From assembly GCA_009711765.1 (NCBI GenBank), contig VEND01000012.1, positions 1 through 63,883 on the forward strand: a stretch of DNA of 63,883 bases. Direction: 5' to 3'. Shown here one piece after another: positions 43,835 to 53,464 of the stretch. The position numbers and the translations under genes were made by a program. Every line of letters starts with the position of its first letter. Position 1 is the first letter of the stretch. The notes under the pieces were generated by a model. The model searched no databases. It was not told where the DNA came from and saw only the letters and a list, made by a program, of their open reading frames with translations. This stretch comes from Bacillota bacterium (GTDB taxonomy: Bacteria; Bacillota; Clostridia; Tissierellales; MES13).

Positions 43835-44938
43835 ATGAGACTCATTCCTGTTAACAAAATTGAAGAAGGTTCCATTTTGGCAAAAAACATATATGATAAT
43901 AGGAATACTTTTTTGTTAAAAAAAGGAGCCGTTTTAAATAATCATTTAATAAAAAAGCTCACTGTTAATGGAATATATTATGTTTATATAGAAGATGAAT
44001 TTTCAGATACTGAAATAAAAGATATTGTAAGTCCAGAGATCAGAAAAAAAGCAGTTGATTCTATTAAGGAAACTTTTACATACTTTAATCAATATAATGA
44101 TTACAAAGAAAACTGTCAATATTCAATAAATGAAAGAAGTTTTATAAAAAAACGCAATGAGCATCTTGAAAATCTAACCGAAATATCAAAAGAGTTAATA
44201 GACGATATAAGCAAGAAAGAAAATATAGTTGTAAGTCTTGTTGATATTAAAAACTATGATGATTATACATATCAGCACTGTATAAATGTTGCTGTATTAT
44301 CTATGGTTGCAGGAATTGAACTTAACTTAAGTAACAAGGAACTTAAAGATCTAAGTCTAGGTGCTATGTTACACGATATTGGAAAAACATTTATTCCAAA
44401 GGAAATCTTAAATAAAGATGGCAAACTTAGCGATAAAGAATTTGATATTATGAAAAAACATTCCTTGTTAGGTTATGAATATTTAAAAGACTGCTCTTGG
44501 CTTTCTAGTGCTGTTAAAATAATAGCTCTTCAACACCACGAAAAAGTTAATGGTTCAGGATATCCTAAAGGATTAAAGGGAAAAAAAATATATAAATTAG
44601 CTAAAATAGTTTCTGTGGCAGATGTTTATGATGCACTTACCTCTAATAGACCTTACAGAAAACCTATAGCACCAAATGAAGCTTTAGAATATCTATATGC
44701 TAATGGCGGTGAACATTTTGATTATGATATTGTAAAAACATTTTCTAAGAAAATAATACCTTATCCGGTAGGCTCTTTAGTTACTTTAAGTAATGGAGAA
44801 ACAGCAGTTGTAAAAAAAGTAACTAAAGAATTTTCTCTTCGTCCTATAATAACTATTTTATCAAAGAATAAAAAAAGAACAGTTAATTTAATTAAGGAAA
44901 AAAATTTAGTCATTACAGGCCTAAGCCATAACTTATAA
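43835..44938 (+). CDS. HD-GYP domain cyclic-di-GMP phosphodiesterase
   Basis: The protein of about 367 residues has an N-terminal domain like DUF3391 (MRLIPVNKIEEGSILAKNIY), a linker, and a central HD-GYP domain: HCINVAVLSMVAGIEL, MLHDIGKTFIPKEIL, HHEKVNGSGYPKGLKG (the GYP motif) and VADVYDALTSNRPYR. Such proteins hydrolyse c-di-GMP or related dinucleotides with a metal pair. The final 60 residues are a small beta domain. The ATG at 43835 is preferred because AAGGGGTTAACGCTA precedes it. No membrane helix is present. Confidence 0.93.
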   Translation: MRLIPVNKIEEGSILAKNIYDNRNTFLLKKGAVLNNHLIKKLTVNGIYYVYIEDEFSDTEIKDIVSPEIRKKAVDSIKETFTYFNQYNDYKENCQYSINERSFIKKRNEHLENLTEISKELIDDISKKENIVVSLVDIKNYDDYTYQHCINVAVLSMVAGIELNLSNKELKDLSLGAMLHDIGKTFIPKEILNKDGKLSDKEFDIMKKHSLLGYEYLKDCSWLSSAVKIIALQHHEKVNGSGYPKGLKGKKIYKLAKIVSVADVYDALTSNRPYRKPIAPNEALEYLYANGGEHFDYDIVKTFSKKIIPYPVGSLVTLSNGETAVVKKVTKEFSLRPIITILSKNKKRTVNLIKEKNLVITGLSHNL

Positions 44939-45025
44939 ACTTATATACATAATTACTCCTTACTTATAGACATAAAATAACATAATTTGTATAAACTAAT
45001 ACTAAAATATTAAAGGAGGCTGATT

Positions 45026-45217
45026 ATGAGATTAAGAAGAGCCCATGAAATAATAGAATCTAGTGAAAATCTTGAAGTTTTTTTTAATAGTGATTCAGTT
45101 TGGTTAGAAGATATTGATGACAAAAATAATATGGTTCAAATTAAAATCTTAGAAAATAATGAGAATTTTGTAGTTCCAGTAGAAAATTTAAAAGAAACTG
45201 GAAGAGAATTAAAATAG
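45026..45217 (+). CDS. sspH: Small acid-soluble spore protein H
   Basis: The 63-residue protein matches the SspH family over its whole length: RAHEIIESSENLEVFFNSDSV, then WLEDIDDKNNMVQIKIL, and EENFVVPVENL-like NENFVVPVENLKE. It is acidic and small, as expected of minor SASPs packed in the spore core. It is preceded by AAAGGAGGCTGATT and followed by a strong terminator. Its presence is direct evidence that the organism, or its recent ancestor, forms spores. Expression under the forespore sigma factor SigG is expected, although I did not fix a promoter. Confidence 0.93.
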   Translation: MRLRRAHEIIESSENLEVFFNSDSVWLEDIDDKNNMVQIKILENNENFVVPVENLKETGRELK

Positions 45218-45227
45218 TTTATATTTT

Positions 45228-45263
45228 AAGTTCTAATTGTTTAAAAACAATTAGAACTTTTTT
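45228..45263 (+). terminator. Terminator of sspH
   Basis: AAGTTCTAATTGTTT and AAACAATTAGAACTT form a perfect 15-bp stem, followed by TTTTT on the plus strand. Confidence 0.92.
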
Positions 45264-45274
45264 AATTAAATTTT

Positions 45275-45332
45275 AACATAAAAAACACGTATGTTTTTCT
45301 ATGTTCGCTTTATAACATTCGTTTTTTATGTT
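45275..45332. promoter_or_regulatory. Nested inverted repeats before the FAD dehydrogenase gene
   Basis: AACATAAAAAAC (45275-45286) is repeated as the inverse GTTTTTTATGTT (45321-45332), with ATGTT/AACAT (45301-45318) inside. On the minus strand two PurBox-like words, ACGAAT and GCGAAC, occur 15 bases apart. The element may be an operator or a 5' RNA structure; the PurR reading is weak because the two boxes are direct, not inverted, repeats. Confidence 0.4.
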
Positions 45333-45371
45333 ATTATTAATATGTTAATAAACTAAAAGGTGGGATATTAA

Positions 45372-46790
45372 ATGAAATACGATATAATTATAGTAGGTGC
45401 TGGACCAGCTGGTTTATTTACAGCTCTAGAGCTACTAAATAAAAAATCTAATAAAAAAATACTTCTATTAGAAAAAGGGAGAAAAGTAGAGAATAGAAAA
45501 TGTCCTAAAGAAAAAACAAAAAATTGTGTTGATTGTAAACCCTATTGCAGTATAACAACCGGGGTTTCTGGAGCCGGAGCATTTTCTGATGGGAAATTAT
45601 CGCTAAGTCCACAAGTCGGTGGATTATTACCAGAATATATAGGCTATGACTCTACAAATGAGTTGATAAAATATGCAGATGATATTTATCTTAAATTTGG
45701 TGCTGATACAAAAGTTGAGGGTCTTAAAAATGATGAGCTTGTACAAAACATAAGAAGAAAAGCAATTAGAGCCAATCTAAAACTTATAGATTGTCCTGTA
45801 AGACATTTAGGTACAGAGAAAGCTCAAGAAATATATAAAAAGATTCAAGATTATATTATTGCTTCGGGTATAGAACTAAAAAGTAATACTTGCGTAAGTG
45901 ATTTAATCATAGAGGATGATAAAATTAAAGGGATAAAAGCTATAGATTCTAAAGATTATATTAAAGGTAATATGCAAAACGCTGAAGAAATATTAGCTGA
46001 AAAGGTAGTACTTTCTGTTGGTAGAAAAGGTGCAGATTGGCTAAAACAAATGTGTCTTAAGCATAATATAAACCACAGAGCTGGAACTGTTGATATTGGT
46101 GTTCGAGTTGAAGTTAGAAATGAAATTATGCAACAGATTAATAACGTATTATATGAAGGTAAACTTATTGGTTATCCAAAACCTTTTAAAGATAAAGTTC
46201 GTACATTCTGTCAAAATCCAGGTGGTTTTGTTTCAGAAGAAAGATATGACAATAAACTATCTATTGTAAATGGACATTCATATAAGCAGAAAAAAAGTAA
46301 AAATACAAACTTAGCAATTTTAAGTTCTCATAATTTCAGTTACCCATTTAATCAACCTATAGACTATGGAAAAAAAGTTGCAGAATTAGTTAATATGTTA
46401 GGAGACAATAAAATATTAGTTCAAAGATTCGGTGACATCCAAGATGGTAAAAGAACTTGGGAAAAAGAACTAACCCGTTCAAACGTTATACCTACTTTAA
46501 AAGATGCAGTAGCAGGTGATATTACATCAGCCATTCCCTATAGACCTATGATGAATATAATTAATTTTATTAAATCCATGGATACTATAGTTCCTGGTTT
46601 CGCTAGTCCTGAGACTTTATTATATGGTCCAGAAATTAAATTTTATTCTAATAAAGTTGATATAGATAGAGAATTTAAGGCAAATATAAAAAATCTACAT
46701 TTCCTAGGTGATGGATGCGGCCTAACTAGAGGTCTAATGATGGCTTCATGTTCAGGAATAGAAATGGCTAGATTACTTTGTGATAAATAA
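45372..46790 (+). CDS. FAD-dependent dehydrogenase (COG2509 type)
   Basis: The 472-residue flavoprotein begins with the dinucleotide-binding motif IIIVGAGPAGLFTALEL. It then has a cysteine-rich insertion CPKEKTKNCVDCKPYC (residues about 44-60), the GAGAFSDGKLSLSP loop, a catalytic-like region FCQNPGGFVSEE, and the closing FAD motif FLGDGCGLTRGLMMASCSG. These are features of the COG2509 group of uncharacterised NAD(P)/FAD dehydrogenases common in clostridia. The cysteine insertion may bind an Fe-S cluster or a zinc. The reaction is not known. It is preceded by AAAAGGTGGG and by nested inverted repeats at 45275-45332. Confidence 0.85.
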   Translation: MKYDIIIVGAGPAGLFTALELLNKKSNKKILLLEKGRKVENRKCPKEKTKNCVDCKPYCSITTGVSGAGAFSDGKLSLSPQVGGLLPEYIGYDSTNELIKYADDIYLKFGADTKVEGLKNDELVQNIRRKAIRANLKLIDCPVRHLGTEKAQEIYKKIQDYIIASGIELKSNTCVSDLIIEDDKIKGIKAIDSKDYIKGNMQNAEEILAEKVVLSVGRKGADWLKQMCLKHNINHRAGTVDIGVRVEVRNEIMQQINNVLYEGKLIGYPKPFKDKVRTFCQNPGGFVSEERYDNKLSIVNGHSYKQKKSKNTNLAILSSHNFSYPFNQPIDYGKKVAELVNMLGDNKILVQRFGDIQDGKRTWEKELTRSNVIPTLKDAVAGDITSAIPYRPMMNIINFIKSMDTIVPGFASPETLLYGPEIKFYSNKVDIDREFKANIKNLHFLGDGCGLTRGLMMASCSGIEMARLLCDK

Positions 46791-46838
46791 ATATTCTTAA
46801 ACCAGTTACAAAATAAGATAAAAAAATCTAAACTTTAA

Positions 46839-46889
46839 AATACTCCTCTCAAGGTAGATATGTAAAGAATCTGCCTTAAGAGGAGTATT
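46839..46889. terminator. Long inverted repeat between convergent genes
   Basis: Arms of 21 bases (46839-46859 and 46869-46889, two G-U type mismatches) form a stable stem with a 9-base loop. T tracts are only moderate (ATTTTAAA on the minus strand), so it probably ends both the FAD gene and the nhaC-like gene, but is not a textbook terminator. Confidence 0.6.
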
Positions 46890-46904
46890 ACTATGTTAAA
46901 AGAA

Positions 46905-48287
46905 CTAAAAATTATCACTTAATTTTTTATTCTTTTTAAAGCTCTGACTTATATATCCTACTAATATAGTTATAATAGGACTTATATAACAAAGAATAGC
47001 GTAAGGAGCATATTCTAATGTTTCTGTATTTGCTATTATTGCAATAATTATTGAATTAACATTCCAAGGAGTTAAAGGTGCTATTATGATTCCAGAATCT
47101 AAAATTGTCCTTGCTAATACTTCTCTTTTTTCTCCTAATTTTTCATACTTTCTTTTTAAAAATTTTCCTGGGAAAAGTATACCCACAGTTTGATCGCAAG
47201 TTAATGTTGTCATTACTATACTAAAAACAGCAGTACTAAATACTAAATCTCCCTTATTTTTTATTTTTACTATAAATTTATCAATTATAGGCTTTATAAG
47301 GTTAGTACCCTCAAATAAACTACTTAATGCTACTGCTCCCATGACTATTAATATTACTTCAATCATAGGGAGTATTCCCCCACCTTTTAAAACTTCACTG
47401 ATTTTCCCTACATTTTCTCCTTCATATCCAATAATAATTGCCCTTATCACATAGATAACACTATGTTTTTGCAAAATAACTCCTATTAAACTTCCTCCAA
47501 TAATTCCTATAGACATATTTGTTGTTATTTTAATACCTAAAACTGCTAATACAATAATTACTAAAGGAAATAATAATAGTTTATTAGATATATAAAAGTT
47601 ATTTACAATTTCTTTTTGATAACTTAATATTAAAGCCTCGTTTATATTTGTTGAATATATGTTTCCTATATAATAATAAATAATTGCTGTTAATATATAA
47701 GTAGGTATCATTGTTTTTAACATAGTTACTATAGCTTTGTTATATTTAATATTTACTGTTTTTAAAGTTAAATTCATAAGACCAGATATAGGTGATATTT
47801 TATCAGCCATAAAAGCTCCTGAAATTATCGTACCGATCAATATATGATTTGGTATTCCAAAGCCTTTTCCAATTGCTATTAAAGCAATTCCAACTGTGCT
47901 TATTGTTCCTAAAGCAGTCCCCATAACAACTGAGATTACAGAGGATATTAAAAAACAAGCTAAAACATAATTAATATTTTTTATATATTCAAAACCATAA
48001 TATATAATCGTAGGTACAATCCCTGAAAATAACCAAACAGATATAGTAGCACCCATAAGTAATATTACTAGAAATATTATTTTACAATCATTTAAACCGT
48101 TTAGTATCATAAAAGCTAATTCAGAAAACTTATATCCTTCTTTAATAAATATTAATATTGAAAATATTATTCCACATAAAAAACCATAGAATAAAGATGT
48201 ATCCGTTAGTATACAAAGCCCTATTGAACTAAAACTAATTATTATAATCAAGTAAGTATTAAGCTTAGCAACAATTCTTTTTAACAT
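46905..48287 (-). CDS. nhaC: Na+/H+ antiporter, NhaC family
   Basis: The 460-residue protein has about 11-12 membrane helices. Its motif GTIISGAFMADKISPISGLMNL and the later STAVFSIVMTTLTCDQTVGILF and GIIIAPLTPWNVNSIII are the two inverted halves of the NhaC fold, with the discontinuous helices that bind Na+. NhaC proteins exchange Na+ for H+; relatives exchange malate/lactate or arginine-derived substrates, so the substrate is not certain. The gene is single, with AAGGAGAAAATT before its ATG. Confidence 0.88.
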   Translation of the reverse strand: MLKRIVAKLNTYLIIIISFSSIGLCILTDTSLFYGFLCGIIFSILIFIKEGYKFSELAFMILNGLNDCKIIFLVILLMGATISVWLFSGIVPTIIYYGFEYIKNINYVLACFLISSVISVVMGTALGTISTVGIALIAIGKGFGIPNHILIGTIISGAFMADKISPISGLMNLTLKTVNIKYNKAIVTMLKTMIPTYILTAIIYYYIGNIYSTNINEALILSYQKEIVNNFYISNKLLLFPLVIIVLAVLGIKITTNMSIGIIGGSLIGVILQKHSVIYVIRAIIIGYEGENVGKISEVLKGGGILPMIEVILIVMGAVALSSLFEGTNLIKPIIDKFIVKIKNKGDLVFSTAVFSIVMTTLTCDQTVGILFPGKFLKRKYEKLGEKREVLARTILDSGIIIAPLTPWNVNSIIIAIIANTETLEYAPYAILCYISPIITILVGYISQSFKKNKKLSDNF

Positions 48288-48321
48288 AATTTTCTCCTTA
48301 TTTTTTTACTAATTATAACAT

Positions 48322-48355
48322 AAAAAAACAAGATTAGTAAAAATACTAATCCTGT
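48322..48355 (-). terminator. Terminator of the CAP-domain gene
   Basis: ACAGGATTAGTA and TACTAATCTTGT form a 12-bp stem (one mismatch) followed on the minus strand by seven T. The stop codon TAG (48346-48348) lies inside the stem. Confidence 0.85.
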
Positions 48356-49623
48356 GTAAAGAAATTCTGTGTATAGTATATTTTAAACTTACCTCCAAAA
48401 TGTACACCTACTCCTAAATTATTATACTCTCCTAAAATATTATCTCTATGTCCCGGTGAGTTCAATAAATTTTCATGGGCAAATATTGCACTAGTTTGTC
48501 CTGTTGCTATATTTTCTGCTGCTCTTATAAAATCTATGCCATCATTTTCCATTCTATCAAATGGATTTTCGTCTTTTAAATTAATATGACTAAAATAATT
48601 GTTTGCAGCCATATCCTTACTATGTTTTCTTGCAGTTTTCGAAATTTCTTCATCCCAATCAAATACAGTTAATCCATTTCTTACTCTTATAGCGTTTGCT
48701 AAATCATATAACTGTTTTTCAAAACTCTCTTTTAATTCTTCACTATTTTTTCCATAAAAATCCTTCAAGCTTTGTTCTACTCCTTTTTCAATTAACTGAA
48801 ACGCTGTAACTTTATAATTATTATTTATATTATAAAATATAGTTATATAATAACCATTCTTTAAAAATGTATCAAATTCCCCGTTTCCACTATTAAACGT
48901 ATAAAATGTATTCTCCTTTTGTATACCTTTTAGTGGTTCTCCATAAATATCATGTATCTTTTGTCTATTAGCTCCAATACTTATATTATTTATCTTATAC
49001 TTTTTAGCGTTAGTATATATACCTACAACTCTTTCATTCTTAATTCCAACTTGGATATATCTATTATAATCACTTTTATAGATATACCATTTAAAACCAT
49101 ACTTGCTTAAATCTTTTCTTGATGGTTTGCCTAAAATTTTTAAAACTCTTTCTTTAGAATCTCCTATATTTATATTATTAATAGATTTATCTAATAAATT
49201 AACTGTTCTTGTATTACTGTCCCATTCAACTATAACCCCAGTACTTTCAGCTATAAACCTTATAGGAACCAAAGTCCTGCCTTTAAAAATAATTGGTGGC
49301 GACTCTAGCTTAACTTTCTTATTATTAATATTAGCTATTTCATCATTTATTTTTAAGGTTATCTTAGTATTTTCTTTAAAACCGATGACCGTTTTTGTTT
49401 CCTTAACCCATTTTATTTTTATTTTTAACAATTCAAATATTCTCCTGATAGGTACTAAAGTTCTATTATTCACTATCTTTGGTTCAACATCAAAGTTAAT
49501 TAATTGGTCATTAAGTCTAATTTTTAATTCTTCACTTGCCATTGTTTCGCCCGCCATAGGTTCCACAATAAATACATTAAAAAGCAATATAAAAACTGTT
49601 AGTATTATAATCTTTTTTTTCAC
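48346..49623 (-). CDS. Secreted CAP-domain protein with copper amine oxidase-like N-terminus
   Basis: The 425-residue protein has a signal peptide (MKKKIIILTVFILLFNVFIV), then two copper-amine-oxidase N-terminal-like repeats (FDVEPKIVNNRTLVPIRRIF and SPPIIFKGRTLVPIRFIAES), a middle domain of two GxSKERVLKILGKP/GANRQKIHDIYGEP units (residues about 155-270), and a C-terminal CAP domain with FDWDEEISKTARKHSKDMAA, NYFSHIN and LNSPGHRDNIL. CAP proteins of bacilli and clostridia (YkwD/YlbC type) are secreted or spore-related; their biochemical role is unclear. The gene is monocistronic with a long leader and an inverted repeat at 49630-49681. Confidence 0.92.
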   Translation of the reverse strand: MKKKIIILTVFILLFNVFIVEPMAGETMASEELKIRLNDQLINFDVEPKIVNNRTLVPIRRIFELLKIKIKWVKETKTVIGFKENTKITLKINDEIANINNKKVKLESPPIIFKGRTLVPIRFIAESTGVIVEWDSNTRTVNLLDKSINNINIGDSKERVLKILGKPSRKDLSKYGFKWYIYKSDYNRYIQVGIKNERVVGIYTNAKKYKINNISIGANRQKIHDIYGEPLKGIQKENTFYTFNSGNGEFDTFLKNGYYITIFYNINNNYKVTAFQLIEKGVEQSLKDFYGKNSEELKESFEKQLYDLANAIRVRNGLTVFDWDEEISKTARKHSKDMAANNYFSHINLKDENPFDRMENDGIDFIRAAENIATGQTSAIFAHENLLNSPGHRDNILGEYNNLGVGVHFGGKFKIYYTQNFFTQD

Positions 49624-49629
49624 TTAACT

Positions 49630-49681
49630 TTGTTGACTTATCATTAATGCTATTAGTTTTTTTATGATTTAAAGTCAACAA
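49630..49681. repeat. Inverted repeat in the 5' region of the CAP-domain gene
   Basis: TTGTTGACTT (49630-49639) is repeated inversely as AAGTCAACAA (49672-49681), with ATCAT/ATGAT just inside. One arm contains TTGACT that could be a -35 box for the minus strand. Whether it acts as DNA operator or RNA stem is unknown. Confidence 0.5.
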
Positions 49682-49793
49682 TTCCCCCCTTTAATCCATC
49701 AATTTTCAACTCTTTCCATATATATTTTCGTATTATATTTTATTTTTTTAAGGTAAATTTAAAAATCCCTCTTATAGACAAAACATAGCTTTT

Positions 49794-52211
49794 TTACATA
49801 TTTATAATATTACCATTTAGTAGTTCCGCAGTTTCAGGATTACAAGTCATAAAAATCACTTGATTATCCTTTGAAAAATCCTTAATTAATTTTATTGCCT
49901 CTTTTGTTCTATCAGGATCTAAATCAACTAAACAATCATCTAAAACAACAAAACCTTCTCTATCATTATAAAGATTTTCTAGTATTGCAAATCTTAAAGC
50001 TAAAGCTACACCATCATAAGTTCCTGCTGATAATAAATTTATTGGAACAGTATTGTTTTCATTGTTTTTTATCTTTATATTAAATTTATCATCTATATTA
50101 CCAATATTATAATTACCCTGTGTTAATTTTTCTAAATATTTACTAAAGGATTTTACTAAAGGTTTAAATGTATCCTCATCTAGATTATTTAGTGTATCAT
50201 TAAATTTTTCTTTTATTTTTAAGAATTTATCAGCTCTTTTAATAAGTTTATTATACTTATTAACTACCTCTTTATATTCATCTAATTGTTCTTCATAGGA
50301 TGTATCTGGCAATTTGTTCTCTAACTTATACAGTTTCTCTTTTTTATTATTAAATTCTGTATTTAGTAGTTCATATTTTTTATTTAAATCACTTAAATAT
50401 ATTTTAAATTCACTACTATTTTCAAATTTATCTGGTAATGGTTTTAGTTTATTTAATTCTGTTTCCTTTTGTTTTATTTCTGTTTTAATTTCAATTATTT
50501 CATCTAATAAATCATCTTCATTTCCATACCTTTCTTGCCATTGTTTGATAGTATTATATAGATTCTTATTATCAGCCTTCAATTCACTTATATTAGCATG
50601 GGTTTTATTTATTTCTCCTTGTATTTCTTCTTTATCCCTAGTGTCTTTTACTCCTTTAAATTTATCTATTTCATTTTTAAGATCTTTATAGCTATACTCT
50701 CCTAATTCATCTTGTATCTGGATTTTTACAAATTCAATATTTTTATTAATATCATCTTTTTTCTCTTTATTTTTTCTTGCTTCTTTTAAATCTTTTACTT
50801 TTAACTTTTGTAGTATTTCTTTATAATTTTTATTAGAATCATTATATTCTTCACTTAAGGACTCAAAATCCATATTACTTGATTTAATCTCTAATTCTAA
50901 TACTCCCTCAACTTCTATTTTTATATAACCATTTGCTTTAAAGTCAATACTGTTTTCAATATTTCTCTTTTTTTCAAGTCCCTTTTTTATTCTTATTATA
51001 CTATTGTCTTTTTTTACTAAATTACCCAAAAGAGTTCCTGCTTCAATTTTAGTTTTATTTTTTTCTATTATACCTTTTAGTTTTTCTAACCTTTGTATTT
51101 CTTCATTACTTATTTGTTTTATACTTTCATTCTCTCTTTCAAGCTTTTTTATAACTTCTTGTTTTTGTTTTACTTTGTTAAACTTTTTTTCTAATTCTTT
51201 TTTATTTTCTACCTTTTTAGATTCTTCATATTCTTTATTTAAAATATTTAATCTTTTTGTTAATTTCTTTAGTTTATCATTATTATTTTCTATCATAGTC
51301 TCGTATTTAGGCCACTTTTTATTTATATCTTTAATGATTTCTATTTTACTATTTAATGTTTCTATTTCAGGTTCTAGACGAGCTCTTATGAAAACATCAT
51401 TTTCTAATTTAGATAACTCATTCCTTTCTTTAGAAATATCTTTAATTTGTTCTTTTAATTCCTTAATCTTATTTGCTACTTTTTCAAATTCCTTTTCAAC
51501 TTTTTTAGTTTCTTCTAATGATATTTCTAATTCCCTTTTTTGGTAGTAGACTTTTAATATTTTACCTACTCCTACTTTATATGGATTATGAATATCTCTA
51601 TTATTCTCAGGACACTTATTGACATGATCCCACCTTTTAAGTAGTTCATCAAGTTTTTCTTGAATTGAACTTTTAAGTTTATCAACCGAAATCCCATCTA
51701 ATTCCATAACCGTTTTTCTTAAAATCGAACTTATATTTTCTTTTGTATCAGAATCTTTTATTATTTTTTCTATTGCATTTTTTAAATCCCTTTGTTTTGA
51801 AAACACAATTGTTTCATAGGTTTTATTTCCATATAATAAAAGCTTTTCTATATTTTCTTTAATATTTTTTTCTTTCTTAATAATATTTCCATTAGGTAGT
51901 TCTAATAAAGCTTGTGGACTTTCCCCCCACTCTTTAGTTATTTTATAAACTTTTTTATTATGTTCAATATATATATTTCCGTTAAAATAATCCCCTTTAG
52001 GATGAGGCATAAATCTTTCTTTGAATTTTTTATCTGCATTATAGTTCATTTTCAAATTAGAATCTTTGAAAATTGTATTATATATTCCATTAACTAAAGT
52101 ACTTTTTCCTGCTTCATTAGGTCCTAATAATACATTTAAGCCATCTTTGAACTCTATTTCTTTATTATTTAATCCTCCAAATCTATCACAATAAAATTTT
52201 ACTATCCTCAT
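49794..52211 (-). CDS. SbcC/Rad50-like ATPase (YhaN type)
   Basis: The 805-residue protein has an N-terminal ABC half with Walker A GPNEAGKSTLVNGIYN (near residue 32), about 500 residues of charged coiled coil, and a C-terminal half with signature LLSAGTYDGVALALRFAIL and Walker B FVVLDDCLVDLDPDR. It lacks an obvious CxxC zinc hook in the middle, unlike SbcC, so it is closer to YhaN. It probably clamps DNA ends for the nuclease encoded upstream. Its start overlaps the end of the nuclease gene by four bases, so both are coupled. Length is shorter than typical SbcC (about 1,000). Confidence 0.9.
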   Translation of the reverse strand: MRIVKFYCDRFGGLNNKEIEFKDGLNVLLGPNEAGKSTLVNGIYNTIFKDSNLKMNYNADKKFKERFMPHPKGDYFNGNIYIEHNKKVYKITKEWGESPQALLELPNGNIIKKEKNIKENIEKLLLYGNKTYETIVFSKQRDLKNAIEKIIKDSDTKENISSILRKTVMELDGISVDKLKSSIQEKLDELLKRWDHVNKCPENNRDIHNPYKVGVGKILKVYYQKRELEISLEETKKVEKEFEKVANKIKELKEQIKDISKERNELSKLENDVFIRARLEPEIETLNSKIEIIKDINKKWPKYETMIENNNDKLKKLTKRLNILNKEYEESKKVENKKELEKKFNKVKQKQEVIKKLERENESIKQISNEEIQRLEKLKGIIEKNKTKIEAGTLLGNLVKKDNSIIRIKKGLEKKRNIENSIDFKANGYIKIEVEGVLELEIKSSNMDFESLSEEYNDSNKNYKEILQKLKVKDLKEARKNKEKKDDINKNIEFVKIQIQDELGEYSYKDLKNEIDKFKGVKDTRDKEEIQGEINKTHANISELKADNKNLYNTIKQWQERYGNEDDLLDEIIEIKTEIKQKETELNKLKPLPDKFENSSEFKIYLSDLNKKYELLNTEFNNKKEKLYKLENKLPDTSYEEQLDEYKEVVNKYNKLIKRADKFLKIKEKFNDTLNNLDEDTFKPLVKSFSKYLEKLTQGNYNIGNIDDKFNIKIKNNENNTVPINLLSAGTYDGVALALRFAILENLYNDREGFVVLDDCLVDLDPDRTKEAIKLIKDFSKDNQVIFMTCNPETAELLNGNIINM

Positions 52212-53323
52212 TCTTTCACCTCCAAAATTAACTCATATGCAAGTTGTAATGCATCTTCATCTTGGCTGTCTTCATACAATCCTTTTAGAAACTGATATGG
52301 AAATGAATCTTTTGTAAATTCTTTTTCTATAACTTCCTTTGTTATTTTTATCCCTAAATTAGTATCATCTATATCTAGATATACTAATTTTTTACTTAAC
52401 TCATTATAATAATTATATCTGTTTTCATATAACTTTCTATCTATTCTTCCATTTAAGTTTATCCTTGCTAAAATATTATCACTATAAAATTTTCTATTTA
52501 AATTTTTAAAATCATTTTCATCTTCAATTTTATAATCAATGTCCATAAATTTATAACGCCCTGTTTTTACTGATTCAGCCGTTACATTTTTATTTTCATC
52601 TAATTCTATAAACCAAGCAGATCCTTCATGGTTACAATCCATACCATCAGGTTCCGGTGTGCCTGCATTATATACTTTATGAAATTTAACTTTATTATTA
52701 TTAGGATAAGGTATGTGGGTATGACCTATTAACCAAAGATCTAAATTTAAATTTAACAATTCCTCTTCTGACATATTAAAATATTTATTTTCTAAATCAG
52801 GAGATATGTTTTTTAAAGCTCCATGGGCCATTCCTATATGAAATTTACTATCTGGTAACTTATCTAATTTTTTAATCCACTGTAAATTATTTTCTTTTGA
52901 ATGTTTTTTATCACAAAATGCAGGATAAATTGTTGCATTTATATCAAACATCGATAAATCATAACACTTATTATGATTCAATAAAAGTATTTTTTCTGTT
53001 ATATTATTTTGAAAATCTTCCCATAATTCTGTAACACCATTATCATAATCGTGATTTCCTGGAATTATTAAAACAACTTCCCCACTAAACCCATTTAAAA
53101 TTTTTATTACTCTCATTAAATCTTTTTTTGGTATTCTTGATATTTTATCAAAAAGATCTCCAGCTATTGTAAATATATCACATTGCCTTTCATTAGCTAA
53201 ATTTATTAATCTTTCTAATATTTCAATTCTTGCATTTACTAATAATTCTTTAACATCCTCTGGATATCTATTAAATTTCATACCTATATGTAAATCTGAT
53301 GTGTGAAATAGTTTAAGACTCAT
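52208..53323 (-). CDS. SbcD/Mre11-like DNA exonuclease (YhaO type)
   Basis: The protein of about 371 residues is a calcineurin-type metallophosphoesterase with all metal motifs: FHTSDLHIG (near residue 6), AGDLFDK, IPGNHDYD, AHGA and LIGHTHIP. A C-terminal cap of about 130 residues follows. With the adjacent ATPase it forms a Mre11/Rad50-type end-processing nuclease; in bacilli the YhaO/YhaN pair is associated with DNA repair. The ATG at 53323 is preferred because TTGGAGTGATATT lies in front of it; the longer frame from 53353 lacks a ribosome site. Confidence 0.92.
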   Translation of the reverse strand: MSLKLFHTSDLHIGMKFNRYPEDVKELLVNARIEILERLINLANERQCDIFTIAGDLFDKISRIPKKDLMRVIKILNGFSGEVVLIIPGNHDYDNGVTELWEDFQNNITEKILLLNHNKCYDLSMFDINATIYPAFCDKKHSKENNLQWIKKLDKLPDSKFHIGMAHGALKNISPDLENKYFNMSEEELLNLNLDLWLIGHTHIPYPNNNKVKFHKVYNAGTPEPDGMDCNHEGSAWFIELDENKNVTAESVKTGRYKFMDIDYKIEDENDFKNLNRKFYSDNILARINLNGRIDRKLYENRYNYYNELSKKLVYLDIDDTNLGIKITKEVIEKEFTKDSFPYQFLKGLYEDSQDEDALQLAYELILEVKE

Positions 53324-53464
53324 AATATCACTCCAAATTAATTTTAATACCATTATAACATTTTTTACACATTTTCAATCATTTTTCTTTTTTTATAATT
53401 TAAAGTCATATTCTTTCCTTTTTATAAATACATCTAAATAATAGTAAACTTGGGAGGAATCTAA

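Noticed and set aside
46839..46889. Miniature transposable element
   Set aside because: The 21-base arms lie between convergent genes, with a short loop and no target duplication; a shared terminator is the simpler reading.
51004..51546. 180-residue frame opposite the coiled coil of the YhaN-like ATPase
   Set aside because: The Phe/Ser/Leu-rich product is the complement of Lys/Glu-rich coiled-coil codons; no ribosome site or family resemblance.
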